A stretch of 64,000 nucleotides of DNA. Source: Stutzerimonas stutzeri. GTDB lineage: Bacteria > Pseudomonadota > Gammaproteobacteria > Pseudomonadales > Pseudomonadaceae. Positions within the stretch are counted from its first letter, which is position 1, and every line of letters starts with the position of its first letter. Below, in pieces: positions 1-9,155 of the stretch. The stretch is taken from NCBI GenBank assembly GCA_019056435.1, contig CP077641.1, positions 2,108,001 through 2,172,000 on the forward strand, written 5' to 3'. The notes beneath the pieces are model-generated. The model was not told the DNA's origin. It did not search any database and saw only the letters and a list, made by a program, of their open reading frames with translations. Position numbers and translations under genes: made by a program.

Positions 1-1698
1 ACCACCGGTGACGACGTCGACCTGGCGCTGCTGGTCGACGGCCTTCAGGCCGAGCGCGAGCAGGGCATCACCATCGACGTTGCCTACCGCTATTTCTCCA
101 CCGCCAAGCGCAAGTTCATCATCGCCGATACCCCTGGCCATGAGCAGTACACGCGCAACATGGCCACCGGTGCCTCGACCTGCGACCTGGCAATCATCCT
201 CGTCGACGCGCGCTACGGCGTGCAAACGCAGACCAAGCGCCACAGCTTCATTACCTCGCTCCTGGGCATCAAGCACATCGTTGTCGCCATCAACAAGATG
301 GACCTGATGGACTTCGACCAGCAGGTCTTCGAGCGCATCAAGGCTGACTATCTGGCCTTCGCCGAGCGCATCGAGCTGCAGCCGACGTCGCTGCACTTCG
401 TGCCGATGTCCGCTCTCAAGGGCGACAACGTCGTCAACCGCTCCGAGCGTGCGCCCTGGTACGAAGGCCAGTCGCTGATGGAAATTCTAGAGAGCGTCGA
501 GATCGCGGGTGACCGCAACTTCGACGACCTCCGCTTCCCGGTGCAATACGTCAACCGGCCGAACCTGAACTTCCGTGGTTTTGCCGGCACCCTGGCCAGC
601 GGTGTCGTGCGCAAGGGCGACGAGGTCGTGGTCCTGCCGTCCGGCAAGCGCAGCACCGTCAAGTCCATCGTTACCTATGATGGTGAACTGGAGCAGGCGA
701 CACCGGGCGAGGCGATCACGCTGACGCTGGAGGACGAAATCGATGTCTCGCGTGGCGACATGCTCGTCCACGCCGACAACCAGCCACGCATCGCCGACGC
801 GTTCGATGCCATGCTGGTGTGGATGGCCGAGGAGCCGATGCTGCCTGGCAAGAAATATGACATCAAGCGCGCCACCAGCTACGTCCCTGGTTCCATTGCC
901 AGCATCACGCACCGCGTGGATGTGAACACCCTGGAGCATGGCCCTGCCAGCAGCCTGCAGCTCAACGAGATCGGGCGGGTAAAGGTCAGCCTGGACGCGC
1001 CGATCGCGCTCGATGGCTATGCGCAGAATCGCACGACCGGCGCCTTCATCATCATTGACCGCTTGACCAACGGCACCGTGGGTGCGGGCATGATCATCGC
1101 CGATCCGGTGGCTCACGGTGGGTCTGGCCATCATGGCGCGCTCGCGCACGTATCGACCGACGAGCGCGCGACGCGTTTTGGTCAGCAGCCGGCGACCGTC
1201 CTGTTCACCGGGCTTTCCGGTGCGGGCAAGAGTACCCTGGCCTATGCGGTCGAGCGCAAGCTGTTCGACATGGGTCGAGCGGTTTACGTCCTCGACGGCC
1301 AGAACCTGCGTCACGACCTCAATAAAGGCCTACCACAGGATCGCGCCGGCCGCACCGAGAACTGGCGCCGCGCCGCGCACGTGGCGCGCCAGTTCAACGA
1401 GGCCGGCCTGATCACCCTGGCAGCGTTCGTCGCTCCGGATGCCGAGGGCCGTGAACAGGCCAAGGCGCTGATCGGTACTGACCGGACCATCACCGTCTAC
1501 GTACAGGCCTCTCCACAGGCTTGTCAGCAGCGCGACCCACAAGGGTTGTACGCAGCAGGCGGCGATAACATTCCGGGCGAATCCTTCCCCTACGATGTGC
1601 CGGGCAATGCCGATCTCGTCATCGACACCGAGTCGCTGAGCGTGGAAGAGGGTGCCAAGCAGGTGATTGATTTGCTGCGTAAGCGCGGCGCCATCTAA
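1..1698 (+). CDS. cysNC: CysNC, sulfate adenylyltransferase subunit 1 / APS kinase (5' truncated by window)
   Basis: Bifunctional sulfate-activation enzyme. The N-terminal EF-Tu-like GTPase (CysN) drives ATP sulfurylase (CysD), and the C-terminal APS kinase (CysC) phosphorylates APS to PAPS for cysteine synthesis. The frame is open from base 1, giving 565 residues; full-length CysNC is about 630, so the first ~70 residues with the G1 P-loop lie outside. Visible motifs are DTPGHEQY (G3), NKMD (G4) and SALKGD (G5). After a linker near residue 390 comes the kinase P-loop GLSGAGKST and the DGQN/RTENW substrate region. Its partner cysD should lie just upstream. A strong terminator follows. Identification is firm. 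Confidence 0.95.
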   Translation, partial: TTGDDVDLALLVDGLQAEREQGITIDVAYRYFSTAKRKFIIADTPGHEQYTRNMATGASTCDLAIILVDARYGVQTQTKRHSFITSLLGIKHIVVAINKMDLMDFDQQVFERIKADYLAFAERIELQPTSLHFVPMSALKGDNVVNRSERAPWYEGQSLMEILESVEIAGDRNFDDLRFPVQYVNRPNLNFRGFAGTLASGVVRKGDEVVVLPSGKRSTVKSIVTYDGELEQATPGEAITLTLEDEIDVSRGDMLVHADNQPRIADAFDAMLVWMAEEPMLPGKKYDIKRATSYVPGSIASITHRVDVNTLEHGPASSLQLNEIGRVKVSLDAPIALDGYAQNRTTGAFIIIDRLTNGTVGAGMIIADPVAHGGSGHHGALAHVSTDERATRFGQQPATVLFTGLSGAGKSTLAYAVERKLFDMGRAVYVLDGQNLRHDLNKGLPQDRAGRTENWRRAAHVARQFNEAGLITLAAFVAPDAEGREQAKALIGTDRTITVYVQASPQACQQRDPQGLYAAGGDNIPGESFPYDVPGNADLVIDTESLSVEEGAKQVIDLLRKRGAI

Positions 1699-1717
1699 GC
1701 TAGCGACGAGAGTCACC

Positions 1718-1746
1718 AGACGCCCTGCAACGCAGGGCGTTTTTGT
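1718..1746 (+). terminator. Intrinsic terminator of cysNC
   Basis: Perfect 9-bp stem (ACGCCCTGC / GCAGGGCGT) with an AAC loop, followed by TTTTG. It starts about 20 nt after the cysNC stop codon. Confidence 0.9.
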
Positions 1747-1779
1747 TTGGGCAGACTTAGCCGCCGGAAAGTCACTTCT

Positions 1780-1800
1780 GTAGGGCGGGTGAAACCCGCC
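1780..1800 (+). repeat. REP-like hairpin with GTAG foot, unit 1
   Basis: GTAG followed by the hairpin GGCGGGT-gaa-ACCCGCC. GTAG/GTGG-footed imperfect palindromes are the substrates of RAYT transposases. Unit 2 at 1892-1911 is the same element in the opposite orientation. Confidence 0.8.
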
Positions 1801-1891
1801 GAGAGCTGTCTCACAACAGCACCTGTCTGGCGGGCAACCAGTTTCTGAGTTTGCCGTCAGGCTTGGGCTAATGGTCAGCTGGGTCTTGGAT

Positions 1892-1911
1892 GCGGGTTTC
1901 ACCCGCCCTAC
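1892..1911 (-). repeat. REP-like hairpin, unit 2 (inverted relative to unit 1)
   Basis: Reverse complement of the unit 1 core (GCGGGTttcACCCGCCCTAC). Units 1 and 2 form a REPIN-like inverted pair about 90 bp apart, just upstream of the RAYT remnant. Confidence 0.8.
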
Positions 1912-1976
1912 GTTGGAGTTGACGCTGCTGCATGGGTTACGCTTGCGCCAGTCAATAAAAACATGGATGTTAATGA

Positions 1977-2524
1977 ATGTCTCGCTACCGTCGTGCAGCT
2001 GTGCCTTGAGTTCCTATTTCTTCGCCGTCGTAACGGAGCGGCGTCAGCCAATCTTGATCGACCCTACCGTTCGTTTGGCTCTGCGCGAACCATCGTCACG
2101 GTTAGGCGCACGTTGCCTTTCCGCATTGATGGTTGGCTGGTGCTTCCTGATTATTTGCGCGCAATCTGGACCCTACCGGAAGGTGACGCTGATTTCTGCA
2201 ATCGCTGGCGCTTGATCAGGCGCCACGTCACCCGAGTTTGGGCTCAGGTTATCTTCGTTCTGACCTCCTGATACAACGCCGTTCTGCCAGGCAATGCGGC
2301 ACGTTATGCAATACCCGCCGTTTCTGGGAACACCTTATTAGGGATGAACGAGACTTCCGGCGCATATGGATTATCTGCATGCCAATCCGGTGAAGCATGG
2401 GCTTGTAGATACTGCCATCGATTGGCAATGGTCGTCGTTCTATCGTTGGGTTCGGCATGGCATTTATTCTGCGGATTGGGCTGGCAGTAGCGCTGTGGCT
2501 ACCAGCGTGCACGATGTTGAGTAA
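1977..2524 (+). pseudogene. Decayed REP-associated tyrosine transposase (RAYT, IS200/IS605 Y1 family)
   Basis: Translated pieces match RAYT order but sit in different frames. MSRYRRAAVP is followed by a stop. Then come a segment resembling YFFAVVTERRQPIL, then RIDGWLVLPDYLRAIW with TLPEGDADF, and finally DYLHANPVKHGL and WQWSSFYRW, ending at TAA 2522-2524. At least two frame breaks are needed. The HUH metal-binding motif, normally HLH in the PDHLHxxW context, reads YLR, so catalysis should be lost even if the frame were repaired. The tyrosine of the YxxxNPVKxG motif remains. Flanking GTAG REP units are its expected targets. Unlike the single-indel genes elsewhere in the window, this is genuine decay. 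Confidence 0.85.
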
Positions 2525-2526
2525 TC

Positions 2527-2542
2527 GTAGGGCGGGTGCAAT
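2527..2542 (+). repeat. Partial REP-like unit 3
   Basis: GTAGGGCGGGTGCAA immediately after the RAYT remnant stop. Only the left arm of the palindrome is kept. Confidence 0.55.
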
Positions 2543-2677
2543 CCTCCAGCGGGCCGGCGCTACGCGAAACACAGCGAGCATCGACCCGATGTTCGTCAAG
2601 TTGACCATGAGTGCCGAAGCAGAAAAACCGGCCTGTTATGGCGGGGTTTGGTGTTTAGGTCAGATGATGTGTAACCG

Positions 2678-2702
2678 CGCGGGTCGCACGCACCCGCCCT
2701 AC
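2678..2702 (-). repeat. REP-like unit 4
   Basis: CGCGGGT, a short spacer, then ACCCGCCCTAC; on the minus strand it reads from the GTAG foot. Imperfect version of unit 2. Confidence 0.65.
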
Positions 2703-2736
2703 AGGGCTTATCTGGTTGCACGGCGCCAAGGCAAAC

Positions 2737-2757
2737 GTAGGGCGGGCGAAACCCGCC
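2737..2757 (+). repeat. REP-like unit 5
   Basis: GTAG + GGCGGGCGAAACCCGCC, nearly identical to unit 1 and oriented opposite to unit 4 about 35 bp away. The pair forms a second REPIN-like arrangement. A degenerate sixth copy (GCGCGGGTTTCACCCCTAC) is at 2899-2917. Apart from these repeats and the pilA terminator, I see no gene between 2525 and 2949. Confidence 0.75.
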
Positions 2758-2840
2758 GAAAGCAGGTCGGGGCGCCCAGAAACGTCATTGAGGCAGTAAG
2801 CAGATTTTCGTCATGATTGGCCATGTTCCGTCGATGCCCA

Positions 2841-2876
2841 TAAAAACAAAACCCCGCCGGTTAGGGCAGGGTTTTG
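2841..2876 (-). terminator. Intrinsic terminator of pilA
   Basis: On the minus strand, CAAAACCCTGCC and GGCGGGGTTTTG form a 12-bp stem with one mismatch, followed by TTTTTA. It lies about 75 bp beyond the pilA stop. Confidence 0.8.
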
Positions 2877-2949
2877 GGTTCCGGTCAGCGAGTGTGCCGC
2901 GCGGGTTTCACCCCTACACGGCTACAAGGCTCGCTCTACACGGTTGGCA

Positions 2950-3390
2950 TTAGTTCTTAACGTAGCCTTGCGTCACGCACTCACCGCTGTAAGCCCAAGT
3001 CAGCCTTTCGCCATCTGCGGTTGGGGTCAGGACGCAGGTTTCTGTCGTCAAGATACCCTTATAAGCATTAGGAGTTGCGGTGATTACGCCGTCTACTACA
3101 GCGAGGCTATTAAAAGCTTTAGTGGTGCTGGTGGCAGGGGTCGGTGGAAGACCACCACTTACCGCACCGCCGTTCGTTGCAGCATCCATGTCAGCAAGCG
3201 CAGTGCCATTTTGGAAGTTTTCAGCAACTGCGAGTTTGAAGGGTGCCATTTGGCCTACGATTTCTGTATATGACGCGCGTTTCACATAGTCCTGATATGC
3301 AGGCAGAGCCACCGCAGCCAAAATACCGATGATCGCCACAACAATCATCAATTCAATCAGGGTAAAACCTTTTTGCATCTGAGCTTTCAT
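2950..3390 (-). CDS. pilA: PilA, type IV major pilin
   Basis: Structural subunit of the type IV pilus, cleaved and N-methylated by PilD and assembled by PilB/PilC. It has 146 residues. The class IVa leader MKAQMQKG is followed by mature FTLIE; Glu5 of the mature protein is E13. A hydrophobic alpha-1 helix spans about residues 9-30. Two cysteines, C119 and C138, near the C-terminus form the expected D-region disulfide loop. The gene is divergent from pilB, as in Pseudomonas. A GGAGA ribosome site precedes the ATG. A sigma-54 promoter and a candidate PilR site lie upstream, and a terminator downstream. Confidence 0.95.
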   Translation of the reverse strand: MKAQMQKGFTLIELMIVVAIIGILAAVALPAYQDYVKRASYTEIVGQMAPFKLAVAENFQNGTALADMDAATNGGAVSGGLPPTPATSTTKAFNSLAVVDGVITATPNAYKGILTTETCVLTPTADGERLTWAYSGECVTQGYVKN

Positions 3391-3435
3391 GTGCTTCTCC
3401 TTGAGATGTTCAGGCAGTCAGCCTGCTCTCCCTGT

Positions 3436-3451
3436 TGCACCGGGCGTGCCA
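3436..3451 (-). promoter_or_regulatory. Sigma-54 promoter of pilA
   Basis: The minus strand reads TGGCACGCCCGGTGCA: the -24 GG and -12 GC are separated by exactly 10 nt, matching the TGGCAC-N5-TTGCA consensus. The predicted start is near 3425, about 35 nt before the pilA ATG. pilA of Pseudomonas is known to need RpoN and the PilS-PilR system. Confidence 0.88.
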
Positions 3452-3525
3452 ACTTTCTGAGCCCTGTATTTACGGGGCTTGCGAAACAATGCGAACCATG
3501 CACGCTGCCTTGATTCGCGCGCTTC

Positions 3526-3540
3526 TGACAAAATTTGTCA
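3526..3540. promoter_or_regulatory. 15-bp palindrome, candidate PilR activator site
   Basis: TGACAAA-A-TTTGTCA is a perfect inverted repeat centred about 108 bp upstream of the predicted pilA start. That is a typical enhancer distance for a sigma-54 activator, and the TGTC half-sites resemble published PilR sites. It also lies about 80 bp before the pilB ATG. Assignment to PilR is inference. Confidence 0.5.
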
Positions 3541-3615
3541 TCTGGTTTGGCGCAGTTTGGCACGCATAACTATCTGCGCTATAAGGCGGGCATTAATCCA
3601 GACGAATCCTCGCTT

Positions 3616-5319
3616 ATGACTGACAACGTTGCCCTCTCCGGCCTGGCCAAGCAGATGGTGCTGGCCGGCCTGCTTGATGACCGGACGGCTCAGCAAGCAC
3701 ACCAGCAAGCCGTGCGAAACAAACTGTCGTTGGTGACCTATGTGGTCCAGAACAAGCTCGCCAGTGGGCGTGCCGTGGCGGAGCTGGCGGCTGATCAGTT
3801 TGGTGTGGCCTATATGGACCTCAATGCGCTGGACAAGGAGAGCCAGCTAAAGGATGTGGTATCCGAAAAGCTGGCGCGACAGCACCGGGTGCTCCCTTTG
3901 GTCAAGCGGGGTCACAAGCTGTTCGTGGCGGTGTCCGACCCTACCAATCATCAGGCCGTAACGGATATTCAGTTCAGCACAGGCCTGACGACCGAGGCCA
4001 TCCTTGTTGAGGATGACAAGCTTGGGGTTGCTATTGATAAGTTTTTTGAAAGCGCCACGACGGGGCTGGATGATTTGGAGGACGTCGATCTCGACGGGGT
4101 TGACGTCCAGACCGTCTCGGATGATGTGTCCAACGACGATGCCGGGGATGCCGCAGACGATGCTCCGGTCGTCCGCTTCGTTAATAAGATGTTGCTCGAC
4201 GCCATTCGTGGCGGCTCGTCAGACTTGCATTTCGAGCCTTATGAGAAGGCCTACCGGGTCCGCTTCCGTACTGATGGCATTCTTCACGAAATCGCCCGCC
4301 CGCCTATCCAGCTCGCGCCTCGCATTTCTGCGCGGCTGAAGGTAATGGCAGGGCTGGATATTTCCGAGCGGCGCAAGCCGCAGGACGGCCGGATCAAGAT
4401 GAAGCTGTCCAAGACCAAGGCCATCGATTTTCGCGTGAACACCTTGCCGACCTTGTGGGGTGAGAAGATCGTCATGCGGATCTTGGACCCGACCAGTGCG
4501 CAGATGGGGATTGACGCACTGGGCTACGAGGAGTCGCAGAAAGAACTCTATATGAATGCTCTTCGCCAACCGCAGGGCATGATCCTGGTAACCGGGCCAA
4601 CCGGGTCGGGCAAAACCGTATCGCTCTATACAGGCCTCAATATCCTCAACACTGTTGACGTCAATATCTCTACCGCTGAGGACCCGGTCGAGATCAATCT
4701 GGAGGGTATCAACCAGGTCAACGTGAATCCCAAGCAGGGTATGGATTTCTCCCAGGCGCTGCGCGCCTTCCTGCGTCAGGATCCGGACATCATCATGGTC
4801 GGCGAGATTCGCGACCTGGAAACGGCCGAGATCGCCATCAAGGCGGCGCAGACGGGGCATATGGTGATGTCGACCCTGCACACGAACAGCGCCGCGGAAA
4901 CCCTGACGCGCCTGCGCAATATGGGGGTGCCCGCCTTCAATATCGCGACCTCGGTTAACTTGATCATCGCTCAGCGCCTGGCGCGCAAGCTTTGCGGCAG
5001 TTGCAAAAAGGAGGTTGAGGTTCCGCGGGATGCGCTGCTGCGTGAGGGCTTTCCGGAAGATCTGATCGGTACGTTCAAGATTTTCGGGCCGGTGGGTTGC
5101 GAAAACTGCAAGGGTGGATACAAGGGGCGTGTCGGTATTTATGAAGTGGTTAAAAACACGCCCGCTCTGCAGCGCATTATCATGGAAGACGGCAACTCAA
5201 TCGATATCTCCACCCAGATGCGCAAAGACGGCTTCAACGATCTGCGGACCTCGGCGTTGCTGAAGGCCATGCAGGGCGTGACCAGCCTGGAAGAAGTGAA
5301 CCGGGTGACCAAGGACTAA
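3616..5319 (+). CDS. pilB: PilB, type IV pilus extension ATPase
   Basis: Cytoplasmic GspE/PulE-family hexameric ATPase that powers pilus assembly together with the platform PilC. It has 567 residues, close to the usual 566. It carries an N-terminal T2SSE_N-like domain (about residues 10-150), Walker A GPTGSGKT (about 327-334), the Asp box STAEDPVE, Walker B with GEIRD, and a tetracysteine zinc motif (LCGSCKK ... GCENCKGG) near residue 465-500. I chose the ATG at 3616 (MTDNVALSG) over an upstream in-frame ATG at 3535 because it matches family N-termini. First gene of pilBCD, divergent from pilA. Confidence 0.95.
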   Translation: MTDNVALSGLAKQMVLAGLLDDRTAQQAHQQAVRNKLSLVTYVVQNKLASGRAVAELAADQFGVAYMDLNALDKESQLKDVVSEKLARQHRVLPLVKRGHKLFVAVSDPTNHQAVTDIQFSTGLTTEAILVEDDKLGVAIDKFFESATTGLDDLEDVDLDGVDVQTVSDDVSNDDAGDAADDAPVVRFVNKMLLDAIRGGSSDLHFEPYEKAYRVRFRTDGILHEIARPPIQLAPRISARLKVMAGLDISERRKPQDGRIKMKLSKTKAIDFRVNTLPTLWGEKIVMRILDPTSAQMGIDALGYEESQKELYMNALRQPQGMILVTGPTGSGKTVSLYTGLNILNTVDVNISTAEDPVEINLEGINQVNVNPKQGMDFSQALRAFLRQDPDIIMVGEIRDLETAEIAIKAAQTGHMVMSTLHTNSAAETLTRLRNMGVPAFNIATSVNLIIAQRLARKLCGSCKKEVEVPRDALLREGFPEDLIGTFKIFGPVGCENCKGGYKGRVGIYEVVKNTPALQRIIMEDGNSIDISTQMRKDGFNDLRTSALLKAMQGVTSLEEVNRVTKD

Positions 5320-5320
5320 C

Positions 5321-6538
5321 ATGGCTCAGAAAGCAATCAAGACCAGCGTATTTACCTGGGAAGGCACGGATCGCAAGGGCTCCCGGGTCAAGGGCGAGCT
5401 GAGTGGCGCGAGCCCGGCTCTGGTCAAGGCGCAGTTGCGCAAGCAGGGCGTCAACCCGCTGAAGGTTCGCAAGAAGTCCGTCTCGCTGTTCAGTGCCGGC
5501 AAAAAAGATCAAGCCGATGGACATCGCCCTGTTCACTCGGCAGATGGCGACCATGATGAAGGCGGGCGTGCCTCTGCTGCAGTCGTTCGACATTATCGGT
5601 GAAGGCTTCGATAACCCGAACATGCGCAAGCTGGTCGACGATCTCAAGCAGGAGGTGGCGGCGGGGAACAGCTTCGCCGCCGCGCTGCGCAAGAAACCCC
5701 AATATTTTGATGATCTGTATTGCAACCTTGTCGATTCGGGTGAGCAGTCAGGCGCCCTGGAAACTCTGCTGGACCGGGTGGCAACTTATAAGGAAAAACC
5801 GAGGCGCTGAAAGCCAAGATCAAGAAGGCGATGAACTACCCGATCGCCGTCGTGCTAGTGGCGATCATCGTGTCGTCAATTCTTTTGATCAAAGTCGTGC
5901 CCCAATTTCAGGAGGTGTTTTCCAACTTTGGTGCAGAGTTGCCTGCATTCACCGTGATGGTGATCGGTTTGTCTGAAATGCTTCAGGAATGGTGGTATGC
6001 CGTGCTCTTTGCAATGATCGCAGCGGGCTTTGCCTTCAAACAGGCGCACCTTCGCTCTGAGAAATTTCGCAATTGGTTTGATCGGCTCGTACTCAAAGTT
6101 CCCGTGGTCGGGGACATCCTTTATAAGTCCGCCGTGGCCCGCTTTGCCCGTACCCTTTCTACCACCTTCGCCGCCGGTGTACCGTTGGTCGATGCGCTGG
6201 ACTCGGTGGCCGGCGCGACAGGTAACGTGGTGTTCCGCAACGCGACTGCGAAGGTGAAGGCGGATGTCTCAAGCGGTATGCAGCTCAATTTTTCCATGCG
6301 CACCACCAATACCTTCCCGAGTATGGCGATCCAGATGACCGCGATCGGTGAGGAGTCAGGTGCGCTGGATGAGATGCTCGCCAAGGTGGCGACCTTCTAC
6401 GAGGAAGAGGTCGACAACATGGTTGATGGCCTCACGGCTCTGATGGAGCCAATGATCATGGCGGTCCTGGGTGTGCTGGTGGGTGGCTTGATCATCGCGA
6501 TGTACCTGCCGATCTTCCAGTTGGGCTCCGTGGTCTGA
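5321..6538 (+). CDS. pilC: PilC, type IV pilus inner-membrane platform (two compensating frameshifts in this sequence)
   Basis: Inner-membrane GspF-family protein that couples PilB rotation to pilin addition. The coding sequence runs in three pieces. The frame from 5321 breaks in the A6 run 5501-5506, where one A is extra. The second piece, containing PMDIALFTRQMA, breaks in the A5 run 5794-5798, where one A is missing. The first frame then resumes with MNYPIAVVLVAI. The two changes cancel, giving 405 residues against about 406 in relatives. Two T2SSF domains and three membrane segments (around residues 170-190, 220-245 and 375-400) are intact. Both breaks are in A homopolymers, so sequencing error is the likely cause. 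Confidence 0.9.
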
Positions 6539-7408
6539 ATGAGCGTCTTTTCCTTTCTGGCCAGCCATTCGCTGGCCTTTGTTTTCTGTGCGACGGTGCT
6601 CGGCCTGCTGGTCGGCAGTTTCCTCAATGTGGTCGTCTATCGTTTGCCAGTCATGATGCAGCGCGAGTGGCGTATGCAGGCCCGTGAGTACCTTGAGTTG
6701 CCTGCCGAAGCCGATGGGGCGCGCTTCAATCTGATGTGGCCGGCGTCGCGATGCCCGCATTGCAACCATCGGATTCGTGCCTGGGAGAACGTGCCGGTAA
6801 TCAGTTGGCTGGCGCTGCGTGGTAAATGCTCGTCTTGCAGTGCGCCAATTAGCTATCGATATCCCTTGGTGGAGCTGGCCTGCGGTGTGCTGTCGGGCTA
6901 TATCGCCTGGCACTTCGGGTTCACCGTTCAGGCCGGGGCCATGCTGGTTCTGACCTGGGGGTTGCTGGCGGCGAGCATGATCGATGTCGACCATCAATTG
7001 CTACCGGACTCAATCGTTCTACCGCTGCTTTGGCTGGGGCTCATTCTCAACACTCAGGCATTGTTCGCACCGCTGACGGATGCGCTGTGGGGAGCTGTAG
7101 CTGGCTATCTCAGCCTCTGGTCGGTGTATTGGCTGTTCAAGCTGATCACCGGCAAGGAGGGGATGGGGTATGGCGACTTCAAGCTCCTGGCGATGCTGGG
7201 CGCCTGGGGTGGCTGGCAAGTGTTACCGCTGACCATTCTGTTGTCCTCGGTGGTCGGGGCAGTACTTGGTACTATCACGCTGCGGATGCAAAAGGCTGAG
7301 AACGGTACACCCATTCCCTTTGGCCCCTATCTCGCCGTCGCCGGATGGATTGCCCTTTTGTGGGGTGAGCGGATCACGGCCGGCTATTTGCGCTTCGCGA
7401 ACTTCTAG
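6539..7408 (+). CDS. pilD: PilD, prepilin leader peptidase / N-methyltransferase
   Basis: Inner-membrane aspartic protease (family A24) that cleaves the PilA leader and methylates the new N-terminal Phe; it also processes type II secretion pseudopilins. It has 289 residues and about eight membrane segments. The cytoplasmic loop carries two CxxC pairs (CPHC and CSSC). The catalytic aspartates lie in SMIDVDHQLLPD and in GMGYGDFKLL. It starts one base after the pilC stop, as the last pilus gene of the cluster. Confidence 0.95.
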   Translation: MSVFSFLASHSLAFVFCATVLGLLVGSFLNVVVYRLPVMMQREWRMQAREYLELPAEADGARFNLMWPASRCPHCNHRIRAWENVPVISWLALRGKCSSCSAPISYRYPLVELACGVLSGYIAWHFGFTVQAGAMLVLTWGLLAASMIDVDHQLLPDSIVLPLLWLGLILNTQALFAPLTDALWGAVAGYLSLWSVYWLFKLITGKEGMGYGDFKLLAMLGAWGGWQVLPLTILLSSVVGAVLGTITLRMQKAENGTPIPFGPYLAVAGWIALLWGERITAGYLRFANF

Positions 7409-7557
7409 ACTTCCTTTTCTAGAGGCGGCCGATTCGGCCTCCTCGTGTCCTCACCGGCCTGGCTTGTCCAGCCGCGCGGCATCTCTCATTCGTCGCGCTT
7501 GCATCTCGGCCGCCTAACGGTTTTTACTGCGCGTCGTTTTCAATCGATAGGTGCAGT

Positions 7558-8166
7558 ATGACGCCCTGGATTCTCGGCCTTACGGGAGGTATCGGCAGCG
7601 GTAAAAGCGCCGTGGTCGAGCACTTCGGACGGCTCGGCGTGCATTGGGTCGATGCCGATCATGCGGCGCGCTGGGTGGTGGAGCCTGGGCGCCCGGCCCT
7701 GGCGACCATTGCTACTCACTTTGGTGATGAGGTGTTGGCGAGCGACGGCAGCCTGGACCGCGCAGCACTGCGGCGACTGGTGTTCGCTGATCCGGTGCAG
7801 CGGCAGTGGCTCGAGCAGTTGTTGCACCCGCTGATCCGTCAGGAGGTGGCCGACAAGCTCGCGCAGGCGCAGTCACCCTACGCGATCATGGTGTCTCCAT
7901 TGCTTATCGAGTCCGGTCAGTATCGGCAGGCGGCGCGTGTGCTCGTGGTGGATGTGCCTGAGGCGTTGCAGCTCGAGCGTGCGTCGCGTCGTGATGGCGT
8001 GACGGAAGAGCAGATCCGTTCGATCATCGCTGCGCAGGCCCGACGTGAAGAGCGGTTGCGCCATGCCGATGATGTATTGGTCAACGACCGGGACATGTCA
8101 TGGCTCGCCGCTGAGGTCGAGCGCCTGCACCGTTTCTATCTGACCCTGCGAGGAGGTAAGGCATGA
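7558..8166 (+). CDS. coaE: CoaE, dephospho-CoA kinase
   Basis: Last step of coenzyme A synthesis: ATP-dependent 3'-phosphorylation of dephospho-CoA in the cytoplasm. It has 202 residues, normal for the family. The P-loop GGIGSGKS is at residues 10-17, followed by [11 protein letters not shown], equivalent to the DAD substrate region. The pilD-coaE-yacG order is conserved in Pseudomonas. Its stop overlaps the yacG start by 4 nt (ATGA). Confidence 0.95.
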   Translation: MTPWILGLTGGIGSGKSAVVEHFGRLGVHWVDADHAARWVVEPGRPALATIATHFGDEVLASDGSLDRAALRRLVFADPVQRQWLEQLLHPLIRQEVADKLAQAQSPYAIMVSPLLIESGQYRQAARVLVVDVPEALQLERASRRDGVTEEQIRSIIAAQARREERLRHADDVLVNDRDMSWLAAEVERLHRFYLTLRGGKA

Positions 8167-8360
8167 GCATAACCGTCATAGAGTGCCCCACCTGTGGCGC
8201 GCCGGTCGAGTGGGGCCCGCAGAGCCCGAGCCGGCCGTTCTGCTCCGAACGTTGCAAGCTGATCGATTTGGGGGCATGGGCCGCGGAAGAGCATGCCATT
8301 CCCGGCAATGAACTGGAGGATGACCTGTTCTCCGACGACGTGCCTCCTCGTCAGCATTAA
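8163..8360 (+). CDS. yacG: YacG, small zinc-binding DNA gyrase inhibitor
   Basis: A 65-residue zinc-ribbon protein with four cysteines: C8 and C11 (CPTC), then C27 and C31 (CSERC). In E. coli YacG binds GyrB and inhibits gyrase. The acidic tail (EDDLFSDD) is typical. Translationally coupled to coaE. Confidence 0.93.
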   Translation: MSITVIECPTCGAPVEWGPQSPSRPFCSERCKLIDLGAWAAEEHAIPGNELEDDLFSDDVPPRQH

Positions 8361-8363
8361 TTC

Positions 8364-9056
8364 TCAGGCGTGCTTGTCGCCGTCGTCCTCTCTTGGGGCT
8401 TGCAGGTAGCGCGTTCGGTTGAAGGTTTCCATCCAGTCCGGGTAGAACACCACCAATGCACTGATCACCATGCCATTGATGAAAGCCTCCGGGAACATCA
8501 CCAGCCAGATATAGCCGGCAAAGTCCGCCAGCCAGGGCGGCATCGGATACCGGCCGTCGAAGAGCAGCACCCCGAGGCCGGCCAGTATGCAGAGCAGGGC
8601 GGCTAGCCCCGCCGCGAAGAAGCCGGAAAAGAAGATATAGACGAAGAGGTTGCGCGGCTGCGTTCTCTCGACCAGTTGCGCGCAGCATTCCGTCACTGCG
8701 ACGGGAATCAGCACCAGCAGCACGCCATTGACACCGAGAGACAGCAAATGTTGGTGGCCGGTCACGGTCAGGCCTAGCTGTGCCGTGAAGGCCGCCAGGA
8801 TTGCCAGTGGCCAGTCCAGTAGCAGCGTGACGGCGGTCAGCCCGATGAAGTGGAATGACAGACCGGAGTCGAAATCCCGACGGACCAGCCAGAGCAGGAA
8901 GATCGCCAGGACGGCGCCGAACAGCAGGTGCTGGCGACGCGTATCGCTGAACAGTTCGACCCAGGGCGCTCGAGCACCGGCCCACACGAGGGCGGCCAGA
9001 TAGAGCAGCCAGCCCAGGATCAGGCTGGAAGGGGCAAGCAGGTCAGCGGCAATCAT
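8364..9056 (-). CDS. Integral membrane protein, ECF/CbiM-type permease-like
   Basis: A 230-residue, very hydrophobic protein with about six membrane segments, tail-to-tail with yacG. Relatives beside pilD-coaE-yacG in pseudomonads are annotated as energy-coupling-factor permease (CbiM-like) or unknown membrane proteins. No EcfA ATPase or EcfT partner is visible nearby, so a transport role is unproven. I start at the internal ATG (MIAADLLAP), which has GAGGAG upstream, rather than the longest frame at 9101. The substrate is unknown. Confidence 0.6.
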   Translation of the reverse strand: MIAADLLAPSSLILGWLLYLAALVWAGARAPWVELFSDTRRQHLLFGAVLAIFLLWLVRRDFDSGLSFHFIGLTAVTLLLDWPLAILAAFTAQLGLTVTGHQHLLSLGVNGVLLVLIPVAVTECCAQLVERTQPRNLFVYIFFSGFFAAGLAALLCILAGLGVLLFDGRYPMPPWLADFAGYIWLVMFPEAFINGMVISALVVFYPDWMETFNRTRYLQAPREDDGDKHA

Positions 9057-9155
9057 TCGGCACTCCTCGACTCGCTGTTCGTGTGTCAACAGCGACGGCA
9101 CCGCCAGCGTGCCGTCGTACGGATTTTATTCTGTCAGTCGATGGAGCGGGAACGG

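Noticed and set aside
1977..2524. RAYT frame breaks as more sequencing errors
   Set aside because: Besides frame breaks, the catalytic HUH residues are substituted, which single-base errors elsewhere in the window do not show.
5501..5506. Programmed frameshifting at the pilC A6 run
   Set aside because: A second opposite shift would also be needed, and similar indels occur in many unrelated genes of this window.
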